Assembly: GCA_016722515.1 (NCBI GenBank)
Contig: JADKJE010000002.1
Span: 794,724 to 858,723, forward strand
DNA from: Alphaproteobacteria bacterium
Lineage (GTDB): Bacteria > Pseudomonadota > Alphaproteobacteria > Rickettsiales > JADKJE01
Length of the DNA: 64,000 bases
Direction of reading: 5' to 3'
Shown here: in pieces, positions 17,994 to 26,872 of the stretch
Layout of the letters: each line of letters begins with the position of its first letter
How positions within the stretch are numbered: the stretch's first letter is position 1
The notes under the pieces: generated by a model
Told to the model about the DNA's origin: nothing
What the model saw: the letters and a program-made list of their open reading frames with translations, nothing else
Databases searched by the model: none
Made by a program: the position numbers and the translations under genes

Positions 17994-18465
17994 CTATCTT
18001 GGGTTTGCTCCTACGATATAACCATTATTGCCAATGGTGATAGCTACATTATATGGTTTTCCATTATATGTGAAAGCGTAAACGGGCCTACCTGTTCCAG
18101 TACCCTGGTGGCCTACTATTTTTCCATTCTTCACAGCAGTCATAAGAAAATCGGGAAGTTCTTCTTCTGAAATGCCTAGCTGTGCAAATTGTATGCCGTG
18201 TTCCTCAATTATGTGTTGAAGTCCTGCAGATGAATTTCCTGTTTCCAGAAAGACGATTTACCCATCTGCAGTTTTAGTGATTCCAATAATATTTTCAGGA
18301 GTATTTTAAACTCCCTTTGATACTAACTCTTGTATCAGTGTATCTTTGGTAGGTGTTGTTGCAGGAGCTCCGGATGAAAGAACCTCTGCTCCAATTCCCT
18401 TTGATTTAATAACTCCCATAACAGTTTTAATCGATATAGCACTTGCATAAGCGCCGGCGATTACT
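17994..18465 (-). pseudogene. Polymorphic toxin C-terminal domain, dead
   Basis: One frame reads GAYASAISIKTVMGVIKSKG, TPTKDTLIQELVSKGV, stop, NTPENIIGITKTADG, stop, IVFLETGNSSAGLQHIIEEH, FAQLGISEEELPDFLMTAVK, and NGKIVGHQGTGTGRPVYAF up to ITIGNNGYIVGANP. This is a CdiA/hemagglutinin-type C-terminal toxin domain with its typical pretoxin linker. The conserved His in AGLQHIIEEHG and the C-terminal IVGANP signature are present. Two in-frame TAA codons inactivate it and no N-terminal delivery region remains. It is followed directly by its immunity gene. Confidence 0.75.
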
Positions 18466-19003
18466 GTCTTAACTTAGCAGGTTTTGGAAGGCCATAATCA
18501 TTATCTTTGGTGGCAAACCAAAAAGGGACACCCTCATGTTCGTCATATTCTGGCAAGGTCCTTAGGCTCTCATACATATACCAGGCTGTATCTGTAAATA
18601 TTATTTTGACGGGTTCATTTTCGTTATATCTTCTATAAAAATCCAAACAGGATTCTACACATACTTCAAATGCACTAAAATAAACTTCAAATAGCTCAAA
18701 TAGGTTATGTTTTTTAATGTCCAGCTTTGTATTTTTAATATCCAATTCTAATTCAGTAAAATTTATTTCCTGACATGAGATGGTCTTCAAAATACTTTTT
18801 ATTTTTTCCATCAACATCGTGGCTTTTTCTAATTCTTCAATTTTTAAATACCTTCGATATAATCTATCTGTTATAGGATTATAGTCTGTATTGTTATCGC
18901 TTTGTAAAACAAACTTGCTGATAGCATTAAAAAATGCTTGCATATCTGAAGATGATCCTAATTCAATAATTCGACTTCCACCACAAAATCCGACCATTCG
19001 CAT
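18461..19003 (-). CDS. Imm70-like immunity protein
   Basis: 180 aa. The N-terminus VGFCGGSRIIELGSSSDMQA followed by FFNAISKF and RLYRRYLKIEELEKA matches the immunity protein 70 family pattern (GFC.GSRI..GS..D...F). The middle is acidic and helical, and the C-terminus (EGVPFWFATKDNDYGLPKPA) is a predicted small beta region. Cytoplasmic, no signal peptide. It lies between the IS30 element and a dead toxin end, in the same orientation as both immunity genes around it. Its own toxin is not present nearby. ATG at 19003 has AAAGGGG at a good distance. Function by family: neutralises a contact-dependent toxin. Confidence 0.7.
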   Translation of the reverse strand: MRMVGFCGGSRIIELGSSSDMQAFFNAISKFVLQSDNNTDYNPITDRLYRRYLKIEELEKATMLMEKIKSILKTISCQEINFTELELDIKNTKLDIKKHNLFELFEVYFSAFEVCVESCLDFYRRYNENEPVKIIFTDTAWYMYESLRTLPEYDEHEGVPFWFATKDNDYGLPKPAKLRQ

Positions 19004-19080
19004 TTAAATAACCCCTTTCCAAATCATTATATTACTTCAAGGGCAAAAAAATAATGTAATATTGATCACCAAGTTCAGTT

Positions 19081-20149
19081 GGCCTGTTCTAAAATGAAGT
19101 GCAACACCTTATGATGTTTGTTGTCAAAACAGATAATCAAAAAGATGTTGCGTATGAAAAGATATAACCATTTAAGTTATGATGAAAGAGTAAAGATATC
19201 TCAGCTGAAGCAATCTGGCCTGCAGCAGGCCAGATTGCTTCAGCGATCGGCCGTCCAGTGTGTACCGTTTATCGGGAGCTAAAGCGCAATGAAGCACCGC
19301 CAGGTCAATATTGGCCGGATACGGCACATCGCCTGGCAGCTGGCCGCCGTTGCCGTCAAGCGCGACTCGACAAGGATATCAAGCTCCAGGAATTTGTTAT
19401 GGAACACATGCAGAACCATTTCTGGACACCTGAGCAAATCGCCGGTCATCTTAAGCATGGTCAAACCGAGCTAAAATCCATTTGTCACGAAACGATCTAC
19501 CACTGGATTTATCAGGGTTCCAGACGAAAAGAGAAAATCTGGAAGTTCCTTCCGCGGCATAAAGCAAAGCGGGGACTAAGGAAATCTAAAGGCGCTGGTG
19601 CTTCACGTATACCAAACAGAGTCTCTATCCATCAACGGCCCAAGCACATTGATAAGCGGACAACATTTGGTCACTGGGAAGGGGATTTGATGAGCTTCTG
19701 TAAGGGCTCTCAACATATTCTGGTTCTCAGGGAAAGACAGACCATGTTTACCCTCAGCAAGCAATTGCCCAGTAAAAAGGCCGATGACGTTGCAAACGCA
19801 ATCCTTAACCTGCTAACCAAAATACCTCAAAAAGCACGCAAGTCGTTGACTTTGGATAATGGTGGTGAATTTACCCGTCACCAGTTATGGGGGTACAGCA
19901 CTGGACATCAAAACCTTCTTCTGCGACCCATATGCATCATGGCAAAAGGGCGGCGTCGAGAATACCAATGGAAGACTGCGAAGAGACTTACCCAGAAAAA
20001 CAAACATTCACACATACAACAAGGAGGATTTCAATGAAACCATTGATAACTATAACCTAACACCACGCAAAAAACTCAATTGGATAACTCCTAATGAGGC
20101 ATTCCTAAAAAAATGTCAGAGGTTTGCACTTCAAACTTGAATGTGGCGT
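19081..20149 (+). mobile_element. IS30-family insertion sequence
   Basis: Left end GGCCTGTTCTAAAATGAAGT at 19081. The right end is near TTTGCACTTCAAACTTGAAT and GTGGCG at about 20149. Their common part (GAAGTGCAA) forms an imperfect inverted repeat. It disrupts the immunity gene at 20.1-20.4 kb. Other pieces of the element are at 7.2, 14.7, 16.2, 35.7, 43.5 and 50.3 kb, and the two MITEs derive from its left end. Confidence 0.8.
19154..20140 (+). pseudogene. IS30-family transposase, frameshifted
   Basis: The transposase starts MKRYNHLSYDERVKISQLKQ at 19154, typical of IS30, then loses frame at a short palindromic CTGCAGCAG stretch near 19220. It resumes as IASAIGRPVCTVYRELKRN, continuing through DKRTTFGHWEGDLM (first catalytic Asp), LTLDNGGEFTRH (second Asp) and, after another shift near 19890, ENTNGRLRRDLPRKT (Glu). 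The shift site reads GGGGTACAGCACTGG, where the copy at 43.6 kb reads GGGGTAAAGCACTGG. Two frameshifts make it inactive. The DDE residues themselves remain. Confidence 0.85.
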
Positions 20150-20398
20150 TTGCAATAGCAGAGAAAGTTCGTTCCCCCTTTTATTATGGGCTATTAATTC
20201 GTCTAAACTTTTAAAACATGAATCTGGGGGATAATCATCTGAAAAAGTTTCTTGATATTGTTGATTCCAAAGATCAATTTGCCATTTTAACACATCAGAT
20301 ATCCTTAAATCAGCTAGGTCAACGTAGCCCATACTTTCTAAACCTGGATCAAAAATAGGAGGAGCACCATAAGTTGCTCCGAATCTTAAAATCTTCAT
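20105..20398 (-). pseudogene. CDI-type immunity protein truncated by IS30
   Basis: ATG at 20398 (MKILRFGATYGAPPIFDPG) has GGAAG upstream and overlaps the TGA of the preceding toxin remnant by 4 nt. The body (LRISDVLKWQIDLWNQQYQE and PPDSCFKSLDELIAHNKRG) is homologous to the intact immunity protein at 17.7 kb. The last 17 residues (TPHSSLKCKPLTFF and a few before it) are translated from the IS30 right end, so the natural C-terminus with its beta strand is lost. Probably non-functional. Confidence 0.7.
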
Positions 20399-20583
20399 AA
20401 TGGCTTCCATACGCTTACTGGATTTGCACGAACGATATATCCATTAGATCCAATGCCAATGGCTAGTTCTTGAATAATTCCATTATATACCACTTGGTAT
20501 ACCGGTGCCGATCCATTCGTTCCAATTATAGTGCCTTTTGATACTGCCTATGGCTGAAAGGTTTCTTGGTCTATTTCTCCCCA
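20395..20583 (-). pseudogene. Polymorphic toxin C-terminal fragment
   Basis: The frame reads EIDQETFQP, stop, AVSKGTIIGTNGSAPVYQVV, YNGIIQELAIGIGSNGYIVR and ANPVSVWKP. This is the same toxin-end signature (KGxIxGxxGxxxPVY ... NGYIVxANP) as the 18-kb remnant. Only about 60 codons are left and a TAG interrupts them. Its stop overlaps the start of the immunity gene behind it by ATGA. Confidence 0.7.
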
Positions 20584-20586
20584 AAA

Positions 20587-20943
20587 TTATGCTTGATAGT
20601 CTTCAAATTCCCAGGCACAAATTTTACCAATCTTAACGGCTAATTGTTGCCAATCATTACCTGTGCATGTTGATAAATAATCTTCTATTTTATCGCGGAT
20701 AATCTGAATATCGTATGATGAAACAATCAATAAATGACGTCCCCAAAGTGCTTGTAACGTACATTCATTCTTAAGCCATTCTGGTGTACATACTGTTAGA
20801 TAAAATATGTCTGTGGCATCAGAATCATTTGCTCCAATATCCAGCCAAAGTTGGATCATAAAACAATCATCTTGTTCTGGTTCATATTTCTCCAAATCCG
20901 GTATATTTGGAGAAAACACATTTTTCAATATAGGTTTAATCAT
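20587..20943 (-). CDS. Imm8-like immunity protein
   Basis: 118 aa, cytoplasmic. The pattern MIQLWLDIGANDSDATDIFY, VCTPEWL, HLLIVSSYD and CTGNDWQQLAVKIGK, ending WEFEDYQA, matches immunity protein 8: strand-rich N-terminus, conserved TPxWL, C-terminal W and WEFExY. It should protect against a contact-dependent toxin. Its ATG overlaps the stop of the upstream 247-aa exported protein by 4 nt, so the two are translationally coupled, and a decayed toxin end follows 4 nt downstream. Apparently intact. Confidence 0.78.
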   Translation of the reverse strand: MIKPILKNVFSPNIPDLEKYEPEQDDCFMIQLWLDIGANDSDATDIFYLTVCTPEWLKNECTLQALWGRHLLIVSSYDIQIIRDKIEDYLSTCTGNDWQQLAVKIGKICAWEFEDYQA

Positions 20944-21677
20944 TTTATATTTAGGTGACTATTGCTGGTTACGTTTCCATTCGGTTCATAAGGAGGGATG
21001 TCTACTCCATCTGTAACGCTGGTTATTTTAAAGTCAAATTGTTCTAAAAAGCGGATTAGTCCTTGGGCAAAATAAGGATCTCCTGCTTTGAATTTTTCGG
21101 TTTTAATTACTCCTTCTCCATAGGGTTCAAAAGGATACAGTCCCGAAGGATCAGAAAGCAGAAATTTTCTCTCTTTATTCAAAATTGAAGTTAAAAAGAA
21201 TACTTCCCAACGTAAAGGATTATCTTCAGGGTAAGTCAAAATGTAATGTTTTTTATCCACAATGATACATCCCGCATCCGTTACTGGAGCAATATCTTCT
21301 AGATCATATGGCTCTTCTCCTGCATGATCATTTAAGATATACTTAAGATAATTTTTTCCTAGATATGAATACTTCTTGAAAATTACTTCCCTGCTCTCTG
21401 AGACCAGCAATTTATTAAAGAAGTTTTTATCTTTAATAATAATATCTCTTGTCGTCGCGAAGCTCTGTATCGCATCTTTCCTATCATATTGCGTTTTTTC
21501 TTCAAAGACATACTGCATACAGAGTCTTACAGGATAATGATATTTAGTATTTTCAATTGGCCATACTCCTTCCTGTAAAAAGGCCATTGCGTTGTTGGCA
21601 TACAAATTAATCATGATGAATGATAATAGCAATAATATGGAGGAATTATTTCTCTTTATATAATTAATAAATATCAT
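20940..21677 (-). CDS. Exported protein, paralogue of the 27.5-kb lipoprotein-like gene
   Basis: About 245 aa. The N-terminal hydrophobic segment (SSILLLLSFIMINLYANNAM, then A) is a likely Sec signal peptide cleaved near ANNAMA. The mature part is not a recognised family. Its C-terminal motif KAGDPYFAQGLIRFLEQFDF, ITSVTDGVDIPPY is shared with the protein at 27542-28261 (EAKDPYFAHGVIGYLEDRDF, ITGVEENVDFNP), so the two are paralogues. A GTG at 21683 also opens the frame; ATG 21677 is preferred. It is coupled to an Imm8-like gene by a 4-nt overlap. A periplasmic immunity or toxin-accessory role is possible (inference). Confidence 0.65.
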   Translation of the reverse strand: MIFINYIKRNNSSILLLLSFIMINLYANNAMAFLQEGVWPIENTKYHYPVRLCMQYVFEEKTQYDRKDAIQSFATTRDIIIKDKNFFNKLLVSESREVIFKKYSYLGKNYLKYILNDHAGEEPYDLEDIAPVTDAGCIIVDKKHYILTYPEDNPLRWEVFFLTSILNKERKFLLSDPSGLYPFEPYGEGVIKTEKFKAGDPYFAQGLIRFLEQFDFKITSVTDGVDIPPYEPNGNVTSNSHLNIK

Positions 21678-21771
21678 GATCACGGCCTAGATTAATATGT
21701 GTAATTAAAGTGCAAAATATACTCAGGGGTTCTTTTGAAAAATGGCATTGAATATTTAAACCATAAATAAA

Positions 21772-22359
21772 TCATCTGTATATATCCATGATACTGATAA
21801 AATCAGTATCAATATGAATTCCACTACTTTGGAGACTGCTAATATTAATTTCTAAAACAGTCTCTTTGTGCCCATTTGAACGAATAAAGAATCCGGCAAT
21901 TCCTCCATTCTTTGCAAACCCTCTAATATCACTCATCGTAAGAATGGGTTTTCCCTTAGTGCTGGCTATGACCTCATCAATATGATCATTATTACCTTCA
22001 CTGACAAAAAGGATATGGCAACCATAAAATGAATCTTTATATCCGACCTTCTTAACGGTAAGAGTATAAGGACTATGTTCTTTGGATGCAGCCTTGGGGA
22101 TATATTCTTCCAACGGATCTCCTCGAAACAAGCATATCGTTAAAGGTTCTTTCTTAGAAGGTAAAACGCTTGTAGGCCATACGACATAATTTAGATACTT
22201 GATGATGAGAGATGCCTTCGTTGCTGGCCAAATATTCACTTTGGCAGCCGATACTTGAGAAAATGCGTCTGAAGAGGATATTAATATAAGCAATGAACAC
22301 ATAAGAAGCCGTATCAATGCGTATAGAACTTGCCTGTATTCGAATAAGGTGAAACTCAC
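21772..22359 (-). CDS. YfiR-family (DUF4154) periplasmic protein
   Basis: 195 aa. The N-terminal signal segment (LIRLLMCSLLILISSSDAFS) precedes a DUF4154/YfiR domain: KASLIIKYLNYVVWPTS, EPLTICLFRGDPL, CHILFVSEGN, KPILTMSDIRGFAKNGG and IAGFFIRSNG, ending in IDTDFISIMDI. The two Cys near the start and middle could form the family's disulfide. In Pseudomonas, YfiR sits in the periplasm and represses the CHASE8-bearing cyclase YfiN. Here the adjacent kinase has a CHASE8-like sensor, so YfiR probably gates that kinase (inference). The GTG start directly abuts the TAA of the TonB receptor gene, so they are co-translated. Last gene of the synthase-receptor-YfiR operon. Confidence 0.85.
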   Translation of the reverse strand: MSFTLFEYRQVLYALIRLLMCSLLILISSSDAFSQVSAAKVNIWPATKASLIIKYLNYVVWPTSVLPSKKEPLTICLFRGDPLEEYIPKAASKEHSPYTLTVKKVGYKDSFYGCHILFVSEGNNDHIDEVIASTKGKPILTMSDIRGFAKNGGIAGFFIRSNGHKETVLEINISSLQSSGIHIDTDFISIMDIYR

Positions 22360-24282
22360 TTAGAACTCCCAAACTACTTTTCCATAGATACTTCTACCTA
22401 TTTCTGATGCCTTGGAATATAAGTCAGGACTAAATTCTTGATGTCGATTATCCAGTAGATTTTGACCAGCCACGCTCAATTCTAGTCCTCGTACAGGTTT
22501 CCAGGCTAAATGCAAATCAAAGCGTGTATACGCATTAATCCCAAGGGTACGAAGATTGTCGACAAAATATAATGTTTGATCAAATTCCACATTGTGAGAG
22601 AGGTTAATACTAGATTGAATCTTGTATTGATTTTGGGGGGATGCGCCCTCATCTTTTTCATTTAGGATATCCGTACTTCCAGATTTATTATCGATATCCA
22701 GATGCAAATAGGAGTATGATCCCTGTAGATACCATAAGCCTGGTAAAACAGTCCATTGAGCTGCAACTTCAATGCCATGAGATTTTCCGGATGCTTGATT
22801 TTCAACGAGCATGTTGAGTCCACTAAATTCAAGGCTTCTCAAATCCTGATATACGTTATAAAACGCAGAAACATCAAAAGTAAGTGAAGGAATAATTTTA
22901 TTTCTATAGCCCAATTCATAAGCAGTTAGCTTTTCTGAATCATAGCCTGGTTGACCGACCTGCCTTATGAGTCCAAAACCTGTATTGGCTACAGCAAGGT
23001 TAATTGTCCGCTCTGCACGACTCGGAATTCTTATTGCTCTTGAAATAGATGACCAGATGGTTTGCTTTTCATCAGGAAGATAACTAAGTCGAATAGTGGG
23101 TTGTGTTTCCCAGTCAGTATAGTAATTATGCTCAAATTTTGATCCTAGGGTTAATAACAATTTATCAGGAATAATAGACCACTGATCCTGTAGAAATACG
23201 CTGTATAAGTCATTATCAGTCTTGTCAGGGGTATAGTCAATAAACGTAACACCTGAAACTGGAAGACTTTTTAAGTTATCTCTAAAGTAGTGATATCCCA
23301 ATCCCCAAGATAATTCATGACTGGGGTTGACTGTCCACACATCTTGAAAGTCAAGATCAAAAGTTAAGTATTTTTGTTCTAAGAAAACAGAATCACGCGA
23401 TGTGTAGTCAACATAAGCATTTGTCGTAATTGAATGGTTAGTCAGATTCCTTTGCCATTTTACCATCTGGTTTGCACCAATGATTTCTTCATCACTGGTA
23501 ACCGCAGTGGGTAGTGATGGAGGGTTTAACGTATAATCTTCATAACCGTTACTTATATCACCCTGAAATGTTATTAGGTCATTGGGGCTTGCGTCCCAAT
23601 CCATACGATATCCTGTTCTGCCATTTTCCCAGGTGTCATTCCCATTAGTTTTATCAGTAAAGTGACTATCATCACGGTGGTCATATTTTCCATAAACACG
23701 ATAATGCAGTTTATCATTGATTCGACCGCCATGTCTAAAAGCTAAATTTCCCCTTTGCTCATTACCGTAAACAGCAGATGCAAGATTGCCTTGAGTACCT
23801 TTTGAGGAATAAGTAATAATATTTATGACACCGTTTACGGCATTTGTTCCCCAAATAGTTGCCCCGGGGCCCCTGACAACTTCAATGCGCTCAATATCTT
23901 CAATCATTAAATCTTGCATATCCCAATAAACTCCAGCAAACAAAGGGGTATAAACAGTCCTTCCATCAATGAGAACAAGCATTTTATTGACAAATTGACG
24001 ATTAAATCCTCTGCTAGTAATGGCCCATTTATTGGAATCTATCTGGGCAACTTCTACTCCAGGTGCAAGTCTGAGTGCTTCTGGAACTGTGGTTATGCCA
24101 GCTCTTCTTATATCTTCTTGGGAAATAACATAAATGGCAGAAGCCGCTTGAAATGCATTTTCAGGCTTTTTCGATAAGGTGAATACTTCATCATCTGTTA
24201 CTTGAAATTGCTGTTTGATAGTCGGATCATTTGCAAATGCTATGGTAGGAGTAAGTATACATAGGAAAAACAATTTACGCAT
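22360..24282 (-). CDS. TonB-dependent outer-membrane receptor
   Basis: About 640 aa from ATG 24282, which is preceded by GGGGG and begins a clean signal peptide (MRKLFFLCILTPTIAFAN). A longer frame from 24351 lacks these features. The plug domain spans about 35-150: AIYVISQEDIRRAGITTVPE, LRLAPGVEVAQID, SRGFNRQFVNKMLVLIDGRT, RIEVVRGPGATIWGTNAVNG. The remaining 480 residues are a beta barrel with alternating Y/W/N strands, ending in aromatic Phe (VVWEF). The plug layout resembles the cobalamin/colicin-receptor branch. Substrate unknown. It sits in an operon with a FeeM-like synthase before it and YfiR after it, so uptake or sensing of an acylated signal is possible. Confidence 0.92.
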   Translation of the reverse strand: MRKLFFLCILTPTIAFANDPTIKQQFQVTDDEVFTLSKKPENAFQAASAIYVISQEDIRRAGITTVPEALRLAPGVEVAQIDSNKWAITSRGFNRQFVNKMLVLIDGRTVYTPLFAGVYWDMQDLMIEDIERIEVVRGPGATIWGTNAVNGVINIITYSSKGTQGNLASAVYGNEQRGNLAFRHGGRINDKLHYRVYGKYDHRDDSHFTDKTNGNDTWENGRTGYRMDWDASPNDLITFQGDISNGYEDYTLNPPSLPTAVTSDEEIIGANQMVKWQRNLTNHSITTNAYVDYTSRDSVFLEQKYLTFDLDFQDVWTVNPSHELSWGLGYHYFRDNLKSLPVSGVTFIDYTPDKTDNDLYSVFLQDQWSIIPDKLLLTLGSKFEHNYYTDWETQPTIRLSYLPDEKQTIWSSISRAIRIPSRAERTINLAVANTGFGLIRQVGQPGYDSEKLTAYELGYRNKIIPSLTFDVSAFYNVYQDLRSLEFSGLNMLVENQASGKSHGIEVAAQWTVLPGLWYLQGSYSYLHLDIDNKSGSTDILNEKDEGASPQNQYKIQSSINLSHNVEFDQTLYFVDNLRTLGINAYTRFDLHLAWKPVRGLELSVAGQNLLDNRHQEFSPDLYSKASEIGRSIYGKVVWEF

Positions 24283-24340
24283 AAATAAACACCCCCAAAG
24301 ATAACGATAGCCCCTTATATAGCATTCCCCACTTACTATA

Positions 24341-25048
24341 TTATGAAGCAACTGTTTCCTTGTCCAGGAATAATTTATCTTGAGTATTGGTATGTTCTAA
24401 TAATTTTCTTTGTTGGATTCTTGTATCTTTGGGACGTATAAAAGAGATTGAGATATAGATTCCTTGCTTATTTAGAGCTTCATAAATATGTTTTATAGGC
24501 ACAGAAACGTGTTTAATTAACATATGTTCCATGCCCAGTCTTGTCCCAATTATCCTATTTATTCGGAAAACAGGTAAGGTTGAAATCGTAAATTGAAAAT
24601 AACAACCTCTCTCTAGGGCATTCATTACAAGAAGCTTATTAATGTTAAAATTGATATCAGTGTGACGGTAATTGGGGGCCACAACAGTACGACCTATTTC
24701 AAAATATCCATGTCTGTTGAGCTCAAGTTCTGGAAATAAGTCTTTTACCATAAAACCATCTTCTTCAAGAGGCAATATACATGGGTTATTAATAAGTGAG
24801 ACAACTAGTCGACTCCCGCCAATCACAATATGGCCCAGTCTGGCAATAGCTATAGTGCCTTTATTATCAAAAGCATCGCATCCACCAGAAAAATTTTTTA
24901 AACCCAAATCCTGCTTATAGCATTGTTCGCGTAGTACAAAGTATTGGTTAATGAAATCTTGATTATCGGTGATTTCAATGATGAGATCAGTCGTTTCGAG
25001 ATCACGGTACGTGATCAAGGATATTTTTTTTGGGTGAGATTTCTGCAT
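24341..25048 (-). CDS. FeeM-like N-acyl amino acid synthase
   Basis: 235 aa with the GNAT-like acyltransferase fold of the FeeM/PEP-CTERM-exosortase-associated acyltransferase group, related to autoinducer synthases. Visible features: LIIEITDNQDFINQYFVLRE (N-terminal strand and helix), GHIVIGGSRLVV, and the family motif YFEIGRTVVAPNYRHTDIN, with Glu and Arg matching E-x-x-R before the V-x-P strand. Known FeeM joins a long-chain acyl group from acyl-ACP to an amino acid such as tyrosine, giving a diffusible lipid. First gene of a minus-strand operon with TonB receptor and YfiR, and divergent from the kinase. A homologue sits at 32.8-33.5 kb. Confidence 0.75.
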   Translation of the reverse strand: MQKSHPKKISLITYRDLETTDLIIEITDNQDFINQYFVLREQCYKQDLGLKNFSGGCDAFDNKGTIAIARLGHIVIGGSRLVVSLINNPCILPLEEDGFMVKDLFPELELNRHGYFEIGRTVVAPNYRHTDINFNINKLLVMNALERGCYFQFTISTLPVFRINRIIGTRLGMEHMLIKHVSVPIKHIYEALNKQGIYISISFIRPKDTRIQQRKLLEHTNTQDKLFLDKETVAS

Positions 25049-25146
25049 TTAGTTTCCCAATGAGAAGTAAGTAAACTCGAAGGGTATATAAACAAATATT
25101 TAAGGCTATTCAAGACATATTTAAGATAAATTAATAATTATTCAAT

Positions 25147-25169
25147 ATATGCAATATACTATTGTATAT
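25147..25169. promoter_or_regulatory. Inverted repeat between divergent synthase and kinase genes
   Basis: ATATGCAATA-TAC-TATTGTATAT has arms that match at 9 of 10 positions. It lies in the 204-nt AT-rich region between the divergent synthase operon and kinase gene, the natural place for a shared operator. AT-richness lowers the specificity. Confidence 0.4.
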
Positions 25170-25252
25170 ACATTAATTATTAATATGCAATAAAGTTTGT
25201 TGTTATTTTTGTATAAATTGGTTAGGGTTGGAGGCATATTAAGGAGGGAGAG

Positions 25253-26764
25253 GTGTTTTCTAAGCTTGCTATTCGAACAAAACTTGTTGTGATGATGATG
25301 GCAATGCTTTTTGTCGCCCTATCGATTGTTTCCTTTTCATTTATTTTCTATGATCTCAGAACAACGAAATCATCAATTGTTAATGAAATAAATTTGCTTT
25401 CTACAGTCGTTGGGAAAAGATTAGCACCAGCGATTGTGCTTGGAGATGAATTTAGAATTCATGATATAATTGAAGATGTTGCGACTAAGAGTTCTATCGT
25501 TAACGCGTGCATATATGGCGTGGAGGGCAAGCTTCTTGCAGAATTGAATGAAGGAAGAAAATATAAATGTTTCAAGAAAAATAAAGAAATAATTATGGCT
25601 GGAGATTATATATATGTTTATAAAGAAATAAAATCAAAAAATTCTATTGTTGTTGGCTATATATTTATCATTTCGGATGAAAAAGACATAAGAGAGCATT
25701 TAATTAGGTTGATATATATTGTTTCTATTTCATTTGTATTGTTGTTAATAATATTCTATATAGCTATAAAATATACTCAGCCTATTATTACATATCCTAT
25801 TACAAGATTGGTTGAGGTTGCTGCAAAAGTTAAAGAGGGTGATTATTCGATTAGAGCGAATAAATTTAGCGAAGACGAAATGGGAACATTGGCGGACACA
25901 TTCAATTCCATGCTAAACACAATACATGATCGAGATATGAATCTAAAGGATATGAACCAATCCTTAGAACAAAAAGTCCAAGAACGCACTGAAGACCTAG
26001 AATACGCTCTAAAAGTAAAAGGAGATTTCCTCTCCAACATGAGCCACGAAATCCGCACGCCCATCCATGGTGTTCTCAGTTTCATCCGGCTTTTGGTAGA
26101 AGAATGGGATACTGCGGATGATGCCTTGCTATTCAACTATGCCCAGCGATCCCGTAAATCCGGTGAGCGGCTGTTGCTTTTGATTAATAACCTGTTAGAT
26201 ATGTCTAAATTTGAGAAAGGGGCGGTACAGCTGGAGCGTAAAGAATTGCTGTTCAGTGATCTGATTCAAACCGTTATTGCAGAAACCAGCGGAGTAGTCC
26301 AAGCAAAACATGAGAAGCTAGTGTTTCAACCCATGGCCAACGAACCATTAGTGGAAGTAGACGAGGGACGGATGGCGCAGGTGATGACCAATTTAATTGG
26401 TAATGCTGTTAAATATTCTGAGAAGGGCACCATAAGGATTTCCCAGAGTGTTAATCCAGAAGCTATTTTTCTTGAGGGGGTGGCTCAAGCACCAGGTATG
26501 ATCATTTCAATATCAGACGAAGGGATTGGTATCCCTGAAGATGAATTGGTCAAAATATTTGATAAATTCTTTGAGAGCAGCCTTACTAAAACTAAAGCCG
26601 GTGGAACAGGTTTAGGACTTGCCATCTCTAGAGAAATTGTTAAGGCGCATTTAGGTACCATTTGGGCAGAGAATAATAAGAATGGAGTAGGAAGCACATT
26701 TACTTTCGTGTTTCCCTTAAAGGAGATTCCAGGCATCACTCAGGCCACTGAGAAGTATGTATAG
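25253..26764 (+). CDS. Sensor histidine kinase (CHASE8-like-HAMP-HisKA-HATPase), copy 1
   Basis: 503 aa, inner membrane. GTG start after AAGGAGGGAGAG. TM1 is near 10-33, a periplasmic domain of about 115 residues near 34-150 with CHASE8-like features (NEINLLSTVVGKRLAPAIVL and IVNACIYGVEGKLLAEL), TM2 near 152-174, and HAMP near 176-230. HisKA has its phospho-acceptor at H265 (FLSNMSHEIRTPIHG). HATPase_c has an N box TNLIGNAVKYSEKG, G1 ISDEGIGIPED and G2 AGGTGLGLAIS. There is no receiver domain, and no response regulator lies nearby. It is divergent from the synthase-TonB-YfiR operon. The kinase half is nearly identical to those at 34.4-35.0 and 58.6-59.2 kb. It looks fully intact. Confidence 0.92.
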   Translation: MFSKLAIRTKLVVMMMAMLFVALSIVSFSFIFYDLRTTKSSIVNEINLLSTVVGKRLAPAIVLGDEFRIHDIIEDVATKSSIVNACIYGVEGKLLAELNEGRKYKCFKKNKEIIMAGDYIYVYKEIKSKNSIVVGYIFIISDEKDIREHLIRLIYIVSISFVLLLIIFYIAIKYTQPIITYPITRLVEVAAKVKEGDYSIRANKFSEDEMGTLADTFNSMLNTIHDRDMNLKDMNQSLEQKVQERTEDLEYALKVKGDFLSNMSHEIRTPIHGVLSFIRLLVEEWDTADDALLFNYAQRSRKSGERLLLLINNLLDMSKFEKGAVQLERKELLFSDLIQTVIAETSGVVQAKHEKLVFQPMANEPLVEVDEGRMAQVMTNLIGNAVKYSEKGTIRISQSVNPEAIFLEGVAQAPGMIISISDEGIGIPEDELVKIFDKFFESSLTKTKAGGTGLGLAISREIVKAHLGTIWAENNKNGVGSTFTFVFPLKEIPGITQATEKYV

Positions 26765-26800
26765 GAAGCGGTTATAAAGTGTAAACGTTAATCAGCCAAG

Positions 26801-26872
26801 AAGTGCATAACGTTGACTGAGGCATAGCGGATACAGAAACCATCGTCAATGACAGGCTGTACAGTTCCAATG
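26801..26872 (-). pseudogene. Holin-gene scrap downstream of kinase 1
   Basis: The stretch aligns with the 3TM-holin gene at 59271-59702 (compare GGCATAGCGGATACAGAAAC with GGCATAGAGGATAAAGAAAC, and GACAGGCTGTACAGTTCCA with AACAGGCCTTACTGTTCCA). It is cut at TCCAATGA by the nuclease-like cassette. No coding capacity. Confidence 0.7.

Noticed and set aside
25843..26136. 97-aa minus-strand ORF antisense to kinase 1, and similar antisense ORFs in kinases 2 and 3
   Set aside because: They recur only because the kinase halves are copies of each other; no ribosome site or protein features.
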